DNA of 64,000 bases from Nitrospinota bacterium (GTDB lineage: Bacteria; Nitrospinota_A; UBA7883; JACRLM01), in NCBI GenBank assembly GCA_016208975.1, contig JACQXA010000004.1, positions 1,117,015 through 1,181,014 of the forward strand, in the 5' to 3' direction. Every line of letters begins with the position of its first letter. Position 1 is the stretch's first letter. The notes beneath the pieces are model-generated. The model saw nothing but the letters and a program-made list of their open reading frames with translations, made no database searches and was not told where the DNA came from. A program made the position numbers and the translations under genes. Shown piece by piece: positions 43,188 through 52,634 of this stretch.

Positions 43188-44354
43188 ATGGCCAAATCCG
43201 CCACCATAGTCTTCGACATGCGCGCGCTCCAGGCCGGGTACAAGGCCCACAAAACCCGGGGCATCGGCGTTTACGCTCGCAATTTGGCCCGCCGGATGAG
43301 CCTTTCCCCTGCTGGTCTTGCATGGATCCCCATGTTCGACCCCAGGTTTGAAAACGAATGGCTTTCAGGCTTCGGCGCTTTGCCATTACAGCCTGGCGCG
43401 GTTTCTTCCGTCTTGCGCCCTGTGGTCCGCGAATTTTTGACCCAGCTTTTATTCATGCGCCCAGCCCTGGACAGGTTCGCCCGGGAACAGAAGGCGGGCC
43501 TTATTTTTTTCCCCACACACCTGGACGCCCCTCCGGGCCTTTGCGTCCCATACGCGGTTACGGCCCACGACATGATCCAGTCCGCCCTGCGAAAAGAGCA
43601 TTACAACAGCATCAAACATAGGCTTCACATAGAAAGCCAGAAAAAGGCGTTGAACGGCGCCCGGCTTGTGATCGCCATTTCGCATCACACCAAACAGGAC
43701 GTGATAAAACACGCCGGGGTGGATCCGGAAAAAATAGTGGTGATATATAACGGGGTGGATCCTGTGTTCCGCCCCGGCGCCGGAGAGGGTTTTGCGCGTT
43801 TGACGTTGCCGGAAAAATTCGTATTGAACGTGGGCGGCATAGATTTCCGGAAAAACATCTCGCTCCTGCTTACGGCTTTTTGCGAGCTGTCCCGGAAACA
43901 TCCGGATTACCGGCTGGTGGTGACCGGGGAGATAACCCGCGATCCGCAATACGGCTCTTTTACCCGGATGGTGGACAAACTGGGGCTGGCCGAAAAAATA
44001 ATCACCACAGGTTATGTCTCCACCGAAGAGCTGGCGGCGTTATACAACCGGGCGCGGATGATGTTTTACCCCAGCGTGTACGAAGGCTTTGGGCTTCCCG
44101 TGGCCGAGGCCATGGCCTGCGGCGCGCCGGTGATATCCACCAACTGCTCTTCCATTCCCGAGGTGGCGGGGGAGGCGGCAATCCTACTGCCGCCAGATAA
44201 GCCCGAAGCCTTTGCCCAGGCGCTGATTACACTGGCTGAAAATGAGGGTGAGCGGGAACGGCTGAAAAAGGCCGGCATCGAGCGCGCCGCGATGTTCACA
44301 TGGGAAGAATGCGCCCGCAAAACATTTGAGGCGCTGGCGGCGGCAACTGGATAA
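43188..44354 (+). CDS. Glycosyltransferase family 4 (GT-B fold)
   Basis: About 388 residues from ATG 43188. C-terminal domain motifs VLNVGGIDFRKNISLLLTAF, VVTGEITRDPQYGSFT, and YEGFGLPVAEAMACGAPVIS (EX7E signature) mark a retaining GT4 transferase that uses a nucleotide sugar donor. The N-terminal domain (ATIVFDMRALQAG) is variable. Likely makes a surface polysaccharide or lipopolysaccharide linkage. Confidence 0.92.
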   Translation: MAKSATIVFDMRALQAGYKAHKTRGIGVYARNLARRMSLSPAGLAWIPMFDPRFENEWLSGFGALPLQPGAVSSVLRPVVREFLTQLLFMRPALDRFAREQKAGLIFFPTHLDAPPGLCVPYAVTAHDMIQSALRKEHYNSIKHRLHIESQKKALNGARLVIAISHHTKQDVIKHAGVDPEKIVVIYNGVDPVFRPGAGEGFARLTLPEKFVLNVGGIDFRKNISLLLTAFCELSRKHPDYRLVVTGEITRDPQYGSFTRMVDKLGLAEKIITTGYVSTEELAALYNRARMMFYPSVYEGFGLPVAEAMACGAPVISTNCSSIPEVAGEAAILLPPDKPEAFAQALITLAENEGERERLKKAGIERAAMFTWEECARKTFEALAAATG

Positions 44355-44371
44355 TTCGTGGCCGGCGCTTC

Positions 44372-45991
44372 TTAGGCGCCGCCATTTTTCAAGATGCCGT
44401 TGCTATTATTCTGGTATCTGGCGCTGAACCGGCCGAAAACGTCTTTCTCCTCCAACACATGGAGAAGGTCCCCGTCCAAATGGTTTTTCTCCACCTCTCC
44501 GCGAAGGATTTTGTACACCGTGTCCAGCGGAATGCTTTTCTTGTACGGCCTGTCGGGCGCGGTGAGGGCCTCCAGAAAATCCACCAGGCACAATATCCGT
44601 GACTGGGTGGGCATCTGTTCGGCGGTGAGCCTGTTGGGATACCCTGATCCGTCCAGATGCTCGTGATGGCTTCCGGCGTAAAGGGGGACGTTCTTGTACT
44701 TGCGCGAGAATGGTATTTTCTGGAGCATCCTGATGGTGACGTCTATGTGGCTTTGCATTATCAAGCGCTCTTCTGCGGTGAGCGTGCCTTTTTTTACGGA
44801 CAGGTTGTGCAACTCGTCTTCCGATAACCTGGGCAGGCGGTCCCCGTTCATCACGAACGTCTTTTGGGATATGGCGCGGAGCCGCTCCACTTTTTCGTCT
44901 TCCATGAACTCGCCGGGATTGTTGCAGTGGAGCACGAAATCCCGCTCATCCTCCAGTTCCCGAATCTCTTTATCCAGCCCGGCCCTGGCCTCGGCCAGCG
45001 CATTATCCCCGGCGCCCGAGCGGGCCAGGTTGGCGATTGTTTCGAAACCTTCCACCTTGGCCTGGGCCAATATAAGCTCGTACCTTGTTCGTATCAGGTC
45101 CGACCTGTCATAAATTGTCTCCAGCTTCACGGACTTGTCCATGATGTGCTGGGGGGAGACTATCTTACCGATGTCGTGCATCCACGCGGCGATGCGAAGC
45201 TCGTTTATTTCGTCCGGGCCGAATTTCACCCCGGCCAGCGGGCCTGTGTCGGTTTCGTTTATCGCCTGGGCCATTTCCAGCGCCAGCTCCGCCACCCGGC
45301 GTATGTGGCCGTGGGTGTATTTGGAGCGGGCGTCCATCGCCGTGGCCATAACCTCCAATAACGACTCGAACAGCCGTTCCGTCTCCCGGATCAGGCTCAC
45401 GTTGCTGATGGCCACTGCCGCCTGGCTGGCCAGCGATTTGGCCAGCGCGGCGTACTTCGTGTCGAAAGGTATCACCTTCCCGGTACGCCGGTCTTTGGCG
45501 TTTAACAGCTGAAGCACGCCGATCACCTCGTTCTGGTAATCCATCAACGGCGTCACCAGCATGGACATGGAGCGGTACCCCGTGGCCTGGTCGTATTTCT
45601 TCGGCCCGGTGAAATCAAACTCTTCGGACTTGTAAACATCCGGAACGTTGATGGTTTTCCGGGTGATGGCCGCGTATGAGGAAACGAAGGCCGGGCTGAG
45701 CGGAACCGGCGGAAAAGTGGGGGCGTTGCCGGACATCCCGCCCACTTTCATGTTCATGGAAACGTTCCGGCTGACGGTAAAATGAAGCTCCGCGCCCTTG
45801 AGGAGATAAAGCGTACACCCGTCGGCGTTGGTTATCTCGATAGCGCCGTCCACTATCTTTTCCAGAAGGCCGTCCAGGTTGCGTTCCGATGAGAGGGAAA
45901 TGCCGATATCTATAAGACGGCGGATCTGGTTTATGTCGGAAGCGTGGCTATCCTCGAGCTCTTCCATACGTTCCCCGGCCGTTCTCATCAT
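44372..45991 (-). CDS. GAF and HD-GYP domain c-di-GMP phosphodiesterase
   Basis: About 539 residues from ATG 45991, preceded by GGAGG. The GAF domain covers about residues 20-190, followed by the HD-GYP domain with HDIGKIVSP, and HHEHLDGSGYPNRLTAEQM; the GYP motif is intact. Hydrolyses cyclic di-GMP. Adjacent and co-oriented with a response-regulator HD-GYP gene, forming a c-di-GMP-lowering pair near motility and pilus loci. Confidence 0.9.
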   Translation of the reverse strand: MMRTAGERMEELEDSHASDINQIRRLIDIGISLSSERNLDGLLEKIVDGAIEITNADGCTLYLLKGAELHFTVSRNVSMNMKVGGMSGNAPTFPPVPLSPAFVSSYAAITRKTINVPDVYKSEEFDFTGPKKYDQATGYRSMSMLVTPLMDYQNEVIGVLQLLNAKDRRTGKVIPFDTKYAALAKSLASQAAVAISNVSLIRETERLFESLLEVMATAMDARSKYTHGHIRRVAELALEMAQAINETDTGPLAGVKFGPDEINELRIAAWMHDIGKIVSPQHIMDKSVKLETIYDRSDLIRTRYELILAQAKVEGFETIANLARSGAGDNALAEARAGLDKEIRELEDERDFVLHCNNPGEFMEDEKVERLRAISQKTFVMNGDRLPRLSEDELHNLSVKKGTLTAEERLIMQSHIDVTIRMLQKIPFSRKYKNVPLYAGSHHEHLDGSGYPNRLTAEQMPTQSRILCLVDFLEALTAPDRPYKKSIPLDTVYKILRGEVEKNHLDGDLLHVLEEKDVFGRFSARYQNNSNGILKNGGA

Positions 45992-46039
45992 GCCTCCACC
46001 ACCCAAGGGGGCAAAAACCACTAGAGATCTCTGGACTCA

Positions 46040-47500
46040 TCATTCCCACTGCTTCATGACCTTGGCTACAGTACCTTCCGCGAACAGCTTGAGCCATGCG
46101 TCCACCACATCAGGGTCAAAGTGGGCGCCAGAGCCCCGGGCAATCTCCTCCATGGCCTTTTCCACCGGCCATGCTTCTTTGTATGGCCGGGCGGTGGTCA
46201 ACGCGTCGAACACGTCGGCTACGGCCACGATCCTGGCCGGTAACGGTACGTCCTCGCCAGATATTCCGTCAGGATATCCGGCGCCGTTCCATTTTTCATG
46301 ATGGCCCCTGGCTATCATGCGCGCCATGATGAAGAACGGCTTCTTCGGAAGGATGCGCTCGCCATGGACGGTGTGCAGTTTCATCACAGTAAATTCGCCA
46401 TCGGTAAGTTTGCCCGGTTTTTTCAAAATGTCGTCCGGGATGGATATTTTGCCCACGTCGTGCATGATGGAGGCGTAACCGATATCCTCCGCCTGGGCCT
46501 GGTTCAACCCCATTTTTATCGCCAGCGCCTCTGAGAAGCCGCGTATGCGCATGACGTGGTTGCCCGTGTTCTCATCTTTTGCTTCCGCCGCCATCGCCAG
46601 GCTGAATATGGCGTCCAGGTTGGACTCCCTCAGCTCCAGGGTGCGCTCACGCACCCTTTGCTCCAGGGTCTCGTTGAACTGGGCCAGTTTTTCGTTGGCC
46701 GCGCGCAGGTCCTCGTACAGGGTCTTCACCCGCAGATGGCTCTGGATGCGGGCTATGAACTCCTCGCTGGAGAAGGGCTTCACCACATAATCGTCGGCGC
46801 CCATGTTGAGCAGGAGTTTTATGTTCTCCTTCTCCGAGATTGTGGTGGAAACCACTATCGGGATGAACTGGTAGCGCCGGTCCCCCCGGATAAGGCCCAC
46901 AAGCTCCCGCCCGTCCATGTTGGGCATGTTTATGTCGGTTATCACCATGTCCAGGCCATCGGATTTTTCCTTCAGGATGTCCCAGCCTTTTGCGCCATCC
47001 TCGGCCTCCAGCACCTGGTGGCCGTTCTTCTCCAGAAGGTATTTGGTGACGGCCCTTATGGTGTTGGAGTCCTCCACCAACAGGATGCAACTTGATTTGC
47101 GGCCCGCCCCGGCCTGGAGATGGGCCTCCACAAAACCGCCCAGCTTGCCCACCTGGAAGGGCTTTTGGAAAACGGTGATAACGCCGCTCTTGAATCCGGC
47201 CTCTTCGGCGGCCTTTACGCCAACCCCAAGGACCGCCACCACGGGGATGTCCCTTGTGCGCTCGGAAACCTTGAGTTCGCTTACCATCTTGAAGCCGTCA
47301 TATCCGGCCACGGTGGGGTCTATAACGATTATGTCCGGGGATTTTTCGAGGGCAAGCTCCATCCCCTCCTTGGGGTTGCGCGCCTGAAACACGCGCAAGC
47401 CGACAGATTCAAGCTCTTCCTCAATGATCAACCTGGAAACGCCATACTCGTCTATCACGAGGGCGCTTCTATTGAGTTCTGCGGTTTCCGGATCGCCCAT
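46040..47500 (-). CDS. Dual-receiver HD-GYP response regulator
   Basis: About 486 residues from ATG 47500 (MGDPETAE). A first receiver domain (IIVIDPTVAGYDG) with a less typical sequence, then a second complete receiver (residues about 145-265, VITDINMPNMDGREL, with KPFSSEEFIARI), a coiled-coil linker and HD-GYP domain with MHDVGKISIPDDIL and HHEKWNGAGYPDGISG. Phosphorylation should switch c-di-GMP hydrolysis. Lies about 48 bp upstream of the GAF HD-GYP gene. Confidence 0.9.
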   Translation of the reverse strand: MGDPETAELNRSALVIDEYGVSRLIIEEELESVGLRVFQARNPKEGMELALEKSPDIIVIDPTVAGYDGFKMVSELKVSERTRDIPVVAVLGVGVKAAEEAGFKSGVITVFQKPFQVGKLGGFVEAHLQAGAGRKSSCILLVEDSNTIRAVTKYLLEKNGHQVLEAEDGAKGWDILKEKSDGLDMVITDINMPNMDGRELVGLIRGDRRYQFIPIVVSTTISEKENIKLLLNMGADDYVVKPFSSEEFIARIQSHLRVKTLYEDLRAANEKLAQFNETLEQRVRERTLELRESNLDAIFSLAMAAEAKDENTGNHVMRIRGFSEALAIKMGLNQAQAEDIGYASIMHDVGKISIPDDILKKPGKLTDGEFTVMKLHTVHGERILPKKPFFIMARMIARGHHEKWNGAGYPDGISGEDVPLPARIVAVADVFDALTTARPYKEAWPVEKAMEEIARGSGAHFDPDVVDAWLKLFAEGTVAKVMKQWE

Positions 47501-47702
47501 AAATCCCACTAACGGAACTTTCGGAATTATTGATAGCCAGACCGTCAAAAACAATCGTCCAGCCTGCGGGCCGAACGAGCGCAAAGAATCTTCCTAAACC
47601 TGCCGGACACTTGCCACCAACCACTCCCCGCGCCTCAAGAACAGGGGCGCAGGGCACATGCCCAGACAAATGTCCAATGCTTGTATGGTATCATCTTTTA
47701 CC

Positions 47703-48845
47703 ATGAATACGCTAGACCGTTACATATTAAGCGAGCAGGCTAAAGTCTTTCTAATCTCGGTTTTTATCCTGCTTTCGGTACTGCTTCTGGAGAAGGTGAA
47801 TTTCCTTTCCGGATTGCTGTTAACCAAGGGCGCATCTTTTAAATCCATCGGTGAACTGCTTCTGTACCTGAGTCCGTCTTTTTTCACCTTGGCGGCGCCG
47901 TTGGCCATGCTTATGTCTTCGCTGTTAATTTTTTCCCGGTTCGCCGGGGATAACGAGATTACAGCCATGAAATCCGCCGGAATCTCGCCATGGCGCATCT
48001 TGAGGGCGCCCCTTATCCTCTCCGGGGGGGTGTTTCTGGCCACGTTATATCTTTCGGTGTTCGTGGCGCATAAGGGGAATTTGCATTTCCGGGACGTGGT
48101 GGTGGACATTATTCGTTCCAACATCAGCATGAATATCAAGGAGCGCCGGTTCAACGAGAATTTCGGCAAACTGCTGGTGCATGTGAATGAGAATGATAAT
48201 GGACAGCTTTCCGGTGTCTTCATATCCGATGGGCGCAACCCGGCCAAACCGAGAATCATCGAGGCTAAACGGGGCCACATCCACTCCGGCGAGGCGGGGG
48301 ACTCGGTGGTGATGGACCTTTATACAGGGGTCATCCATTCCCTAGGCGCCGATGGGATGTATCAAACCATCGGGTACGACAACTACACGCTGAAAGTGGA
48401 GCTTGAGGGAGAGTTTTCCAAGCCTGCGGAAAAGGAAATTCCGCATTTGTCCCTGCCAGAACTCTCTGAAAGGATTACCCAATCCGAACAACAAGGCTTA
48501 AAGGCCTCCGCCGAAAAGGTGGCCTACCACAAGGCTTTTTCGGCCCCGGTGGGATGCCTGGTGCTGGGCCTTTTGGGCGCGCCGCTGGGAATTCTCACCC
48601 ACAGGCGCGGTTCCGCCGGTGGATTTGGGGTTGGGGTCTTGATGATCGTCATCAATTACCTTTTATGGATGATAGGGCAGGGGTTAGGCTCCGAAGGGAA
48701 ATTGCCGCCGGTTCTCGCCATCTGGGCGCCGGACATCATTATGGGCGCCGCGGCGCTCTATTTCGTTTATCACGTCTCGAGGGACAGCGCCCCGGTCTGG
48801 ATAGAAAAAACCGGCTGGGTGTTCTCCCGGCTCTGGAAAAAGTAA
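47703..48845 (+). CDS. LptF/LptG family LPS export permease
   Basis: About 380 residues. Six hydrophobic helices with a periplasmic beta-jellyroll between helices 3 and 4; NTLDRYILSEQAKVFLISVF begins the typical first helix and TAMKSAGISPWRILRAPLIL is the LptF/G coupling segment. Part of the LptBFG transporter moving LPS to the outer membrane. ATG 47703 lacks an obvious ribosome binding site; TATCAT at 47689-47694 suggests a short or absent leader. Confidence 0.88.
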   Translation: MNTLDRYILSEQAKVFLISVFILLSVLLLEKVNFLSGLLLTKGASFKSIGELLLYLSPSFFTLAAPLAMLMSSLLIFSRFAGDNEITAMKSAGISPWRILRAPLILSGGVFLATLYLSVFVAHKGNLHFRDVVVDIIRSNISMNIKERRFNENFGKLLVHVNENDNGQLSGVFISDGRNPAKPRIIEAKRGHIHSGEAGDSVVMDLYTGVIHSLGADGMYQTIGYDNYTLKVELEGEFSKPAEKEIPHLSLPELSERITQSEQQGLKASAEKVAYHKAFSAPVGCLVLGLLGAPLGILTHRRGSAGGFGVGVLMIVINYLLWMIGQGLGSEGKLPPVLAIWAPDIIMGAAALYFVYHVSRDSAPVWIEKTGWVFSRLWKK

Positions 48846-48852
48846 CCGCTGA

Positions 48853-49449
48853 ATGGAATCCCTCAGGGCGCTGGACGAGGCGCTGTTCTTATTGATAAAC
48901 AACGGGTTGTCTAACCCGGTTCTGGACGTGGTCATGACTTTCGCCTCTGTGGCGGGGGACGCGCCGGGCTGGATTATAGGCGGCATTGCGGGTATTTTCT
49001 ACTTCGACCGGGCCAATTTCAAACGCCGGGCGGTTACTTTCCTTCTATTGATGGCCGCGGCGGGGCTTCTGCTGAATGTGACCAAGAATGTTTTTGAGCG
49101 GGATCGGCCCCTGGAAAAATTTAAACAGCGACTGGACGCGGGGGAGGTGATTATCCACACCCCTTACAACAAGCTTTGGGCGCGTTCATTCCCCTCGGGT
49201 CATTCCCAGGCAGCCTTCACGGCGGCTACGTTTTTTGCCTTATATTACAGAAGGTTCCAATGGGCATTATTTGGAACTGCGGCGCTGGTGGCCCTGTCCC
49301 GGGTATATGTGGGCGCCCATTTCCCGGCGGATATAGTGGCGGGATCGCTCTTTGGCTGGCTTATGGCTTATATATGGTGGCGGATGGATCCGCAAGCTCC
49401 GCGACCCATCCAGGTTGCCGAAGTTGAAACCGGAGCCGCCGTAAAATAA
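48853..49449 (+). CDS. PAP2 superfamily phosphatase
   Basis: A 198-residue, multi-helix membrane protein with all three PAP2 motifs: KNVFERDRP, PSGHSQAAF and SRVYVGAHFPADIV. Such enzymes dephosphorylate undecaprenyl or lipid A phosphates in the periplasm. It follows the LPS permease by 7 bp, pointing to a role in envelope lipid metabolism. Confidence 0.88.
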   Translation: MESLRALDEALFLLINNGLSNPVLDVVMTFASVAGDAPGWIIGGIAGIFYFDRANFKRRAVTFLLLMAAAGLLLNVTKNVFERDRPLEKFKQRLDAGEVIIHTPYNKLWARSFPSGHSQAAFTAATFFALYYRRFQWALFGTAALVALSRVYVGAHFPADIVAGSLFGWLMAYIWWRMDPQAPRPIQVAEVETGAAVK

Positions 49450-49455
49450 AAAGTG

Positions 49456-49483
49456 TAAAGCCCTGGCCAAGCCGGGCCGATAC
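49456..49483 (+). promoter_or_regulatory. FliA (sigma-28)-type promoter
   Basis: TAAA at 49456-49459, 16 bases, then GCCGATAC at 49476-49483: seven of eight bases of the sigma-28 -10 element, spacing one base from the optimum of 15. A TATAAT at 49490-49495 could also act as a sigma-70 -10, without a clear -35. Start point about 49491, just before the small gene at 49517. Confidence 0.6.
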
Positions 49484-49516
49484 ATATGCTATAATTCACG
49501 GTGAAAGAGCGGAAAA

Positions 49517-49984
49517 ATGAAGATAAACGGTTTCGATCCCTCTCAGAACGCGCCCGGGCCCAAGAAGGCCGCCGGGGCGGAGTCCAAACCGTCCCAGTCG
49601 TTCCTCGAAGTTTTAAATGGAATGACCTCGGGCACAGAGGCCTCTGCGGGCAAAACATCCACGCCCGGCATTTTGCCCACTTCACAGGTTCCATTTATAG
49701 CGCCACCGGTGGGGGATTTTTCCACCACAGGCTCCGCTTCGGGAGTGCTGAATCAGGTGGATGGCCTGCTTACAGACCTTTCGATGTTCAAGAACGCCCT
49801 AGGCAATCTGGACATTCCCATGGAGCGGCTGGCCCCGCTGGCCAAAGAGCTTTCTTCCAAAAAAGACGAACTGGCCGGGATGATAGGCTCCATGTCCGAT
49901 GGGGAGCTGAAAAAACTGGTGACCGACGCGCTGGACCTTGTAATGGGGCAGATAGACCAGTATTACACCGGCTACGCGGCGTAA
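49517..49984 (+). CDS. Hypothetical protein, possible flagellar regulon member
   Basis: A 155-residue, helix-rich protein with no signal peptide, N-terminus MKINGFDPSQNA, motif SFLEVLNGM and a C-terminal helix ELSSKKDELAGMIGSMSDGE. I do not recognise a family. It stands behind a good match to a FliA promoter and is followed by a strong terminator, so it is probably a single-gene transcript expressed with late flagellar genes. Function unknown. Confidence 0.6.
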   Translation: MKINGFDPSQNAPGPKKAAGAESKPSQSFLEVLNGMTSGTEASAGKTSTPGILPTSQVPFIAPPVGDFSTTGSASGVLNQVDGLLTDLSMFKNALGNLDIPMERLAPLAKELSSKKDELAGMIGSMSDGELKKLVTDALDLVMGQIDQYYTGYAA

Positions 49985-50002
49985 ACCAATCCGGTAATAT
50001 CG

Positions 50003-50035
50003 GGGCGGCCTTGAAAAGCCGCCCTTTTTTATTTT
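50003..50035 (+). terminator. Rho-independent terminator
   Basis: GGGCGGC (50003-50009) and GCCGCCC (50018-50024) form a 7-bp perfect stem with loop CTTGAAAA, followed by TTTTTTATTTT. Confidence 0.9.
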
Positions 50036-50044
50036 GGAGCCCGC

Positions 50045-50629
50045 ATGGAAAAAAGCGAACCTCCCGGAGATTACGGCCCGCTCTTCCAGCGATACCTCGC
50101 CGTAATACTTGCTTTCGCCTCCAAAACCCGCTCCATGCTATTTAAATCTTTCGCGCTCCTCATGGGTGGAACGATGTTTCTCGTTGTAATCCCCTTCCTG
50201 CTTTATCTGTCAGGCGAGGCCCTGAATGCAATCATCAACATCAACTGGCCCGCTGAAGTTGAGATTCCGGTGGCCGCGCTTTCGGTTTGCGCCGGGCTAT
50301 TCTTTCTGCTGTGGGCGGTTTGGGCCCAATTGACCATTGGCCGCGGCACCCCCGCCCCCATCGCCCCCACCAGCAAACTCATCGTGACGGGGCCGTATAA
50401 TCTTTGCCGAAACCCAATACAGCTGGGGGCATGCCTCTATTACCTGGGGATTGTCACCTGGGTCGCCGGACTCATGGCGGGCATCGTATCCTTCGCCTTG
50501 GGCATGGCGCTGGGCTCTTTCTATCACAAGGTGTTCGAGGAAAAAGAGCTGTTGGCCCGGTTCGGCGATGATTATCTAAGATACAAAGAAACCACCCCGT
50601 TCATCATCCCCCGGCTCCGGATTCGCTGA
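50045..50629 (+). CDS. ICMT-like membrane methyltransferase
   Basis: A 194-residue membrane protein with four to five hydrophobic helices and the ICMT/PEMT C-terminal signature: GPYNLCRNPIQLGACLYYLG and FEEKELLARFGDDYLRYK. Family members methylate isoprenylcysteines or phospholipids using S-adenosylmethionine; the substrate here is unknown. Starts just after the preceding terminator and is followed by repeats. Confidence 0.8.
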   Translation: MEKSEPPGDYGPLFQRYLAVILAFASKTRSMLFKSFALLMGGTMFLVVIPFLLYLSGEALNAIININWPAEVEIPVAALSVCAGLFFLLWAVWAQLTIGRGTPAPIAPTSKLIVTGPYNLCRNPIQLGACLYYLGIVTWVAGLMAGIVSFALGMALGSFYHKVFEEKELLARFGDDYLRYKETTPFIIPRLRIR

Positions 50630-50643
50630 TTATCCCTTTCGCC

Positions 50644-50943
50644 TTGTCATCCCGGAAGGCGCAATAGCGCCTATCCGGGATCGGGGCCTAAGCGTCAAGG
50701 ATGCGAAGCCCGGATGCCGGATCAAGTCCGGCATGACATTATTTGAGTGACGAACCCAAGGGGTTAACGGCGACAATAATAATCCCGTCATGGCGGGCTT
50801 GTCGGGCCACGAACCTGATATCAATGCGCCCCTCAGCCAGGCTTCGGCAGACTCAGCCTGACGATGCCAGGAATGACATATCGCTTCCCCGTGGTCGCCC
50901 GACCACGGGACCGGTTTGGCTGGATACCGTGGTCGGCGACCCC
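50644..50943. repeat. Dispersed intergenic palindromic repeats
   Basis: A GTCATCCCGGA-type element runs from about 50644 and a GCCGGATCAAGTCCGGCATGACA hairpin ends near 50732. Later come CCGTGGTC-GCCC-GACCACGG at 50889-50908 and a second palindrome, CCGTGGTC-GGC-GACCCCGG, at about 50927-50945. The same CCGTGGTC family appears at 29235-29460. No gene seen in 50630-51082 apart from the operator and promoter described separately. Confidence 0.65.
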
Positions 50944-50973
50944 GGCGAAGCAAACTTGGCAGGCTGTGCCCGC

Positions 50974-50994
50974 TCATGAAATATTACTTCATGA
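50974..50994. promoter_or_regulatory. Palindromic operator, likely RpiR-type
   Basis: TCATGAA (50974-50980), seven bases, TTCATGA (50988-50994): a perfect 7-bp inverted repeat. The core TGAAATATTACTTCA fits the general TGAAAT...TTTCA pattern reported for some RpiR/MurR operators. It lies 25 bp upstream of the -35 element of the RpiR gene. Binding by the encoded RpiR protein is inference. Confidence 0.6.
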
Positions 50995-51018
50995 ATAATA
51001 TTATACATGTAGCACTAC

Positions 51019-51048
51019 TTGACAGAGCCGCCCCCGGCGCGGTAAAAT
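51019..51048 (+). promoter_or_regulatory. Sigma-70 promoter of the microcompartment operon
   Basis: TTGACA at 51019-51024, an 18-base spacer, TAAAAT at 51043-51048. Start point near 51055, about 28 bases before the RpiR gene, which has AAGG six bases before its ATG. Confidence 0.7.
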
Positions 51049-51082
51049 CCGGCGTAACACTCAATCCATATCAAGGTTCGGG

Positions 51083-51964
51083 ATGGAGACAAAGGCCAGG
51101 GGCGCGGTGAGCATGTCCGGCGGGGGCGCGGTATCACGCATCCGGGGCGTGGTTCCTTCGCTTCAGCCCGCCGAACGGCGGGTGGCGGAGTATGTCCTTG
51201 CCCACGGGGAGGATCTGCTGGCCCAATCCGTGGGGGAGGTTGCGGCGGCGGCGGATGTTTCCGAGGCCACGGTCATCCGCTTTTGCAGGACTGCCCGGTT
51301 CCTGGGGTTCGCCGACCTGAAAATAGCCCTGGCGCGGGAACTGGTCACCCCCATCGCGTCCGCCATCCACGAAGACATCACCGAAAAAGACGACACCGCC
51401 ACGCTGGCCCGTAAAGTGTTCGGCGCCAACATCCAGACCTTGAACGACACCTTGAGCGTTGTGGACGCCAAGGCCGTGGACAAGGCGGTGGACATGCTGG
51501 CCGGGGCTGGCAGGATACTGGTGATAGGCGTAGGCACCTCGGCGCCCATAGCCATGGACGCCTACACGAAATTCATGCGGCTGGGTCTTTCCGTGACCGT
51601 GCAGACCGACGCGCACCTTATGATGATGGAAGCGGCGCTCCTTTCCAAAGGGGATATGATATTCGCCATCAGCCATTCGGGATCCACCAAAGACCCGGTG
51701 GAAACCATAAAGGCGGGCAAGGGCGCCGGGGCCAGGGCCGTGGCGGTGACCAACAGCTTTTTATCGCCCATCGCCAAGGCTTCGGACGTGGCTCTTATCA
51801 CCGCCAGCAAGGAAACGCGGTTCAGGAGCGAGGCGTTATCGTCCCGGATAGCGCAGGCTTCCATTCTGGATCTTCTTTATGTGGCTCTCGGCATGCGCGA
51901 CAGGAAACGGACGCTCTCGTGCATCCGCCGGATAGAAGACGTTATCACGTCGAAACAATACTAG
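51083..51964 (+). CDS. RpiR/MurR family transcriptional regulator
   Basis: A 293-residue protein with an N-terminal HTH (about 18-95, [43 protein letters not shown]-like [15 protein letters not shown]) and a C-terminal SIS sugar-phosphate binding domain (about 130-270, with [17 protein letters not shown]). These regulators sense sugar phosphates. It is the first gene of the microcompartment operon and overlaps an operator and promoter region just upstream, so it is probably self-regulating and linked to an aldolase substrate. Confidence 0.9.
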   Translation: METKARGAVSMSGGGAVSRIRGVVPSLQPAERRVAEYVLAHGEDLLAQSVGEVAAAADVSEATVIRFCRTARFLGFADLKIALARELVTPIASAIHEDITEKDDTATLARKVFGANIQTLNDTLSVVDAKAVDKAVDMLAGAGRILVIGVGTSAPIAMDAYTKFMRLGLSVTVQTDAHLMMMEAALLSKGDMIFAISHSGSTKDPVETIKAGKGAGARAVAVTNSFLSPIAKASDVALITASKETRFRSEALSSRIAQASILDLLYVALGMRDRKRTLSCIRRIEDVITSKQY

Positions 51965-51978
51965 GGGTTAATAGCGAA

Positions 51979-52608
51979 ATGATTACTTTGCGCACTTTCG
52001 TTTTATTGGACAGCCTTCAGGACCAGCTGGCCTCTTACATCGGCTCCACCGCCAAGGGTTTCCTTCCGGTGCCTGGGGTGGCCTCGCTGTTTGTGGAGAT
52101 AGCGCCGGGGCTGGCCATCAACCGGGTGACCGACGTGGCCTTGAAAGCCACCCGCGTCCAGCCCGCCGTGCAGATTGTGGAGCGGGCCTACGGCCTTCTG
52201 GAGGTGCACGACATGGACAAGGGCGAGGTGATGAGCGCCGGTCAGGCCATCCTCGACCATCTGGAAGTCAAAGAGAGCGACAGGATAAAACCCGACATCG
52301 TGGCCAACCAGATAATCCGCTCCATGGAGGCCTACCAGTGCCAGCTGATCAACCGGAACAAGAGCGGCTCGATGATATTGCCGGGCGAGTCGCTGTTCAT
52401 ACTGGAGACCGAGCCCGCCGGTTACGCGGTTTACGCCGCCAACGAGGCGGAGAAGGCCGCCAACGTGAAACTTATAGATGTGCGGCCTTTCGGCGCTTTC
52501 GGGCGGCTGTACATGTCTGGGACCGAAGCGGAAATAGACTCGGCGGCGGAGGCGGCTGTTAAAGCCCTCGAAAGCCTCACCGGCCAGCCGAACAAGAAAA
52601 GCAGATAA
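51979..52608 (+). CDS. Microcompartment trimeric shell protein BMC-T
   Basis: About 209 residues from ATG 51979: two tandem BMC domains. The start [20 protein letters not shown] and [20 protein letters not shown], then [20 protein letters not shown], and the second domain from [20 protein letters not shown], are the type of a known Haliangium ochraceum BMC-T (from memory). Trimers make pseudo-hexameric tiles, with a larger pore that can open and close. First structural gene after the regulator, 15 bp away. Confidence 0.9.
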   Translation: MITLRTFVLLDSLQDQLASYIGSTAKGFLPVPGVASLFVEIAPGLAINRVTDVALKATRVQPAVQIVERAYGLLEVHDMDKGEVMSAGQAILDHLEVKESDRIKPDIVANQIIRSMEAYQCQLINRNKSGSMILPGESLFILETEPAGYAVYAANEAEKAANVKLIDVRPFGAFGRLYMSGTEAEIDSAAEAAVKALESLTGQPNKKSR

Positions 52609-52634
52609 CCCATTTTTGATTTAAGGAGAATGCA

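Noticed and set aside
42293-43264. Minus-strand frame opposite the TIM-barrel gene
   Set aside because: 323 codons with a composition typical of shadow frames; the plus strand has intact metal-binding motifs.
44355-44385. Terminator between convergent glycosyltransferase and HD-GYP genes
   Set aside because: A GGCGC/GCGCC hairpin followed by a short T-run is present, but it overlaps the stop codon of the minus-strand gene and is too short to call with confidence.
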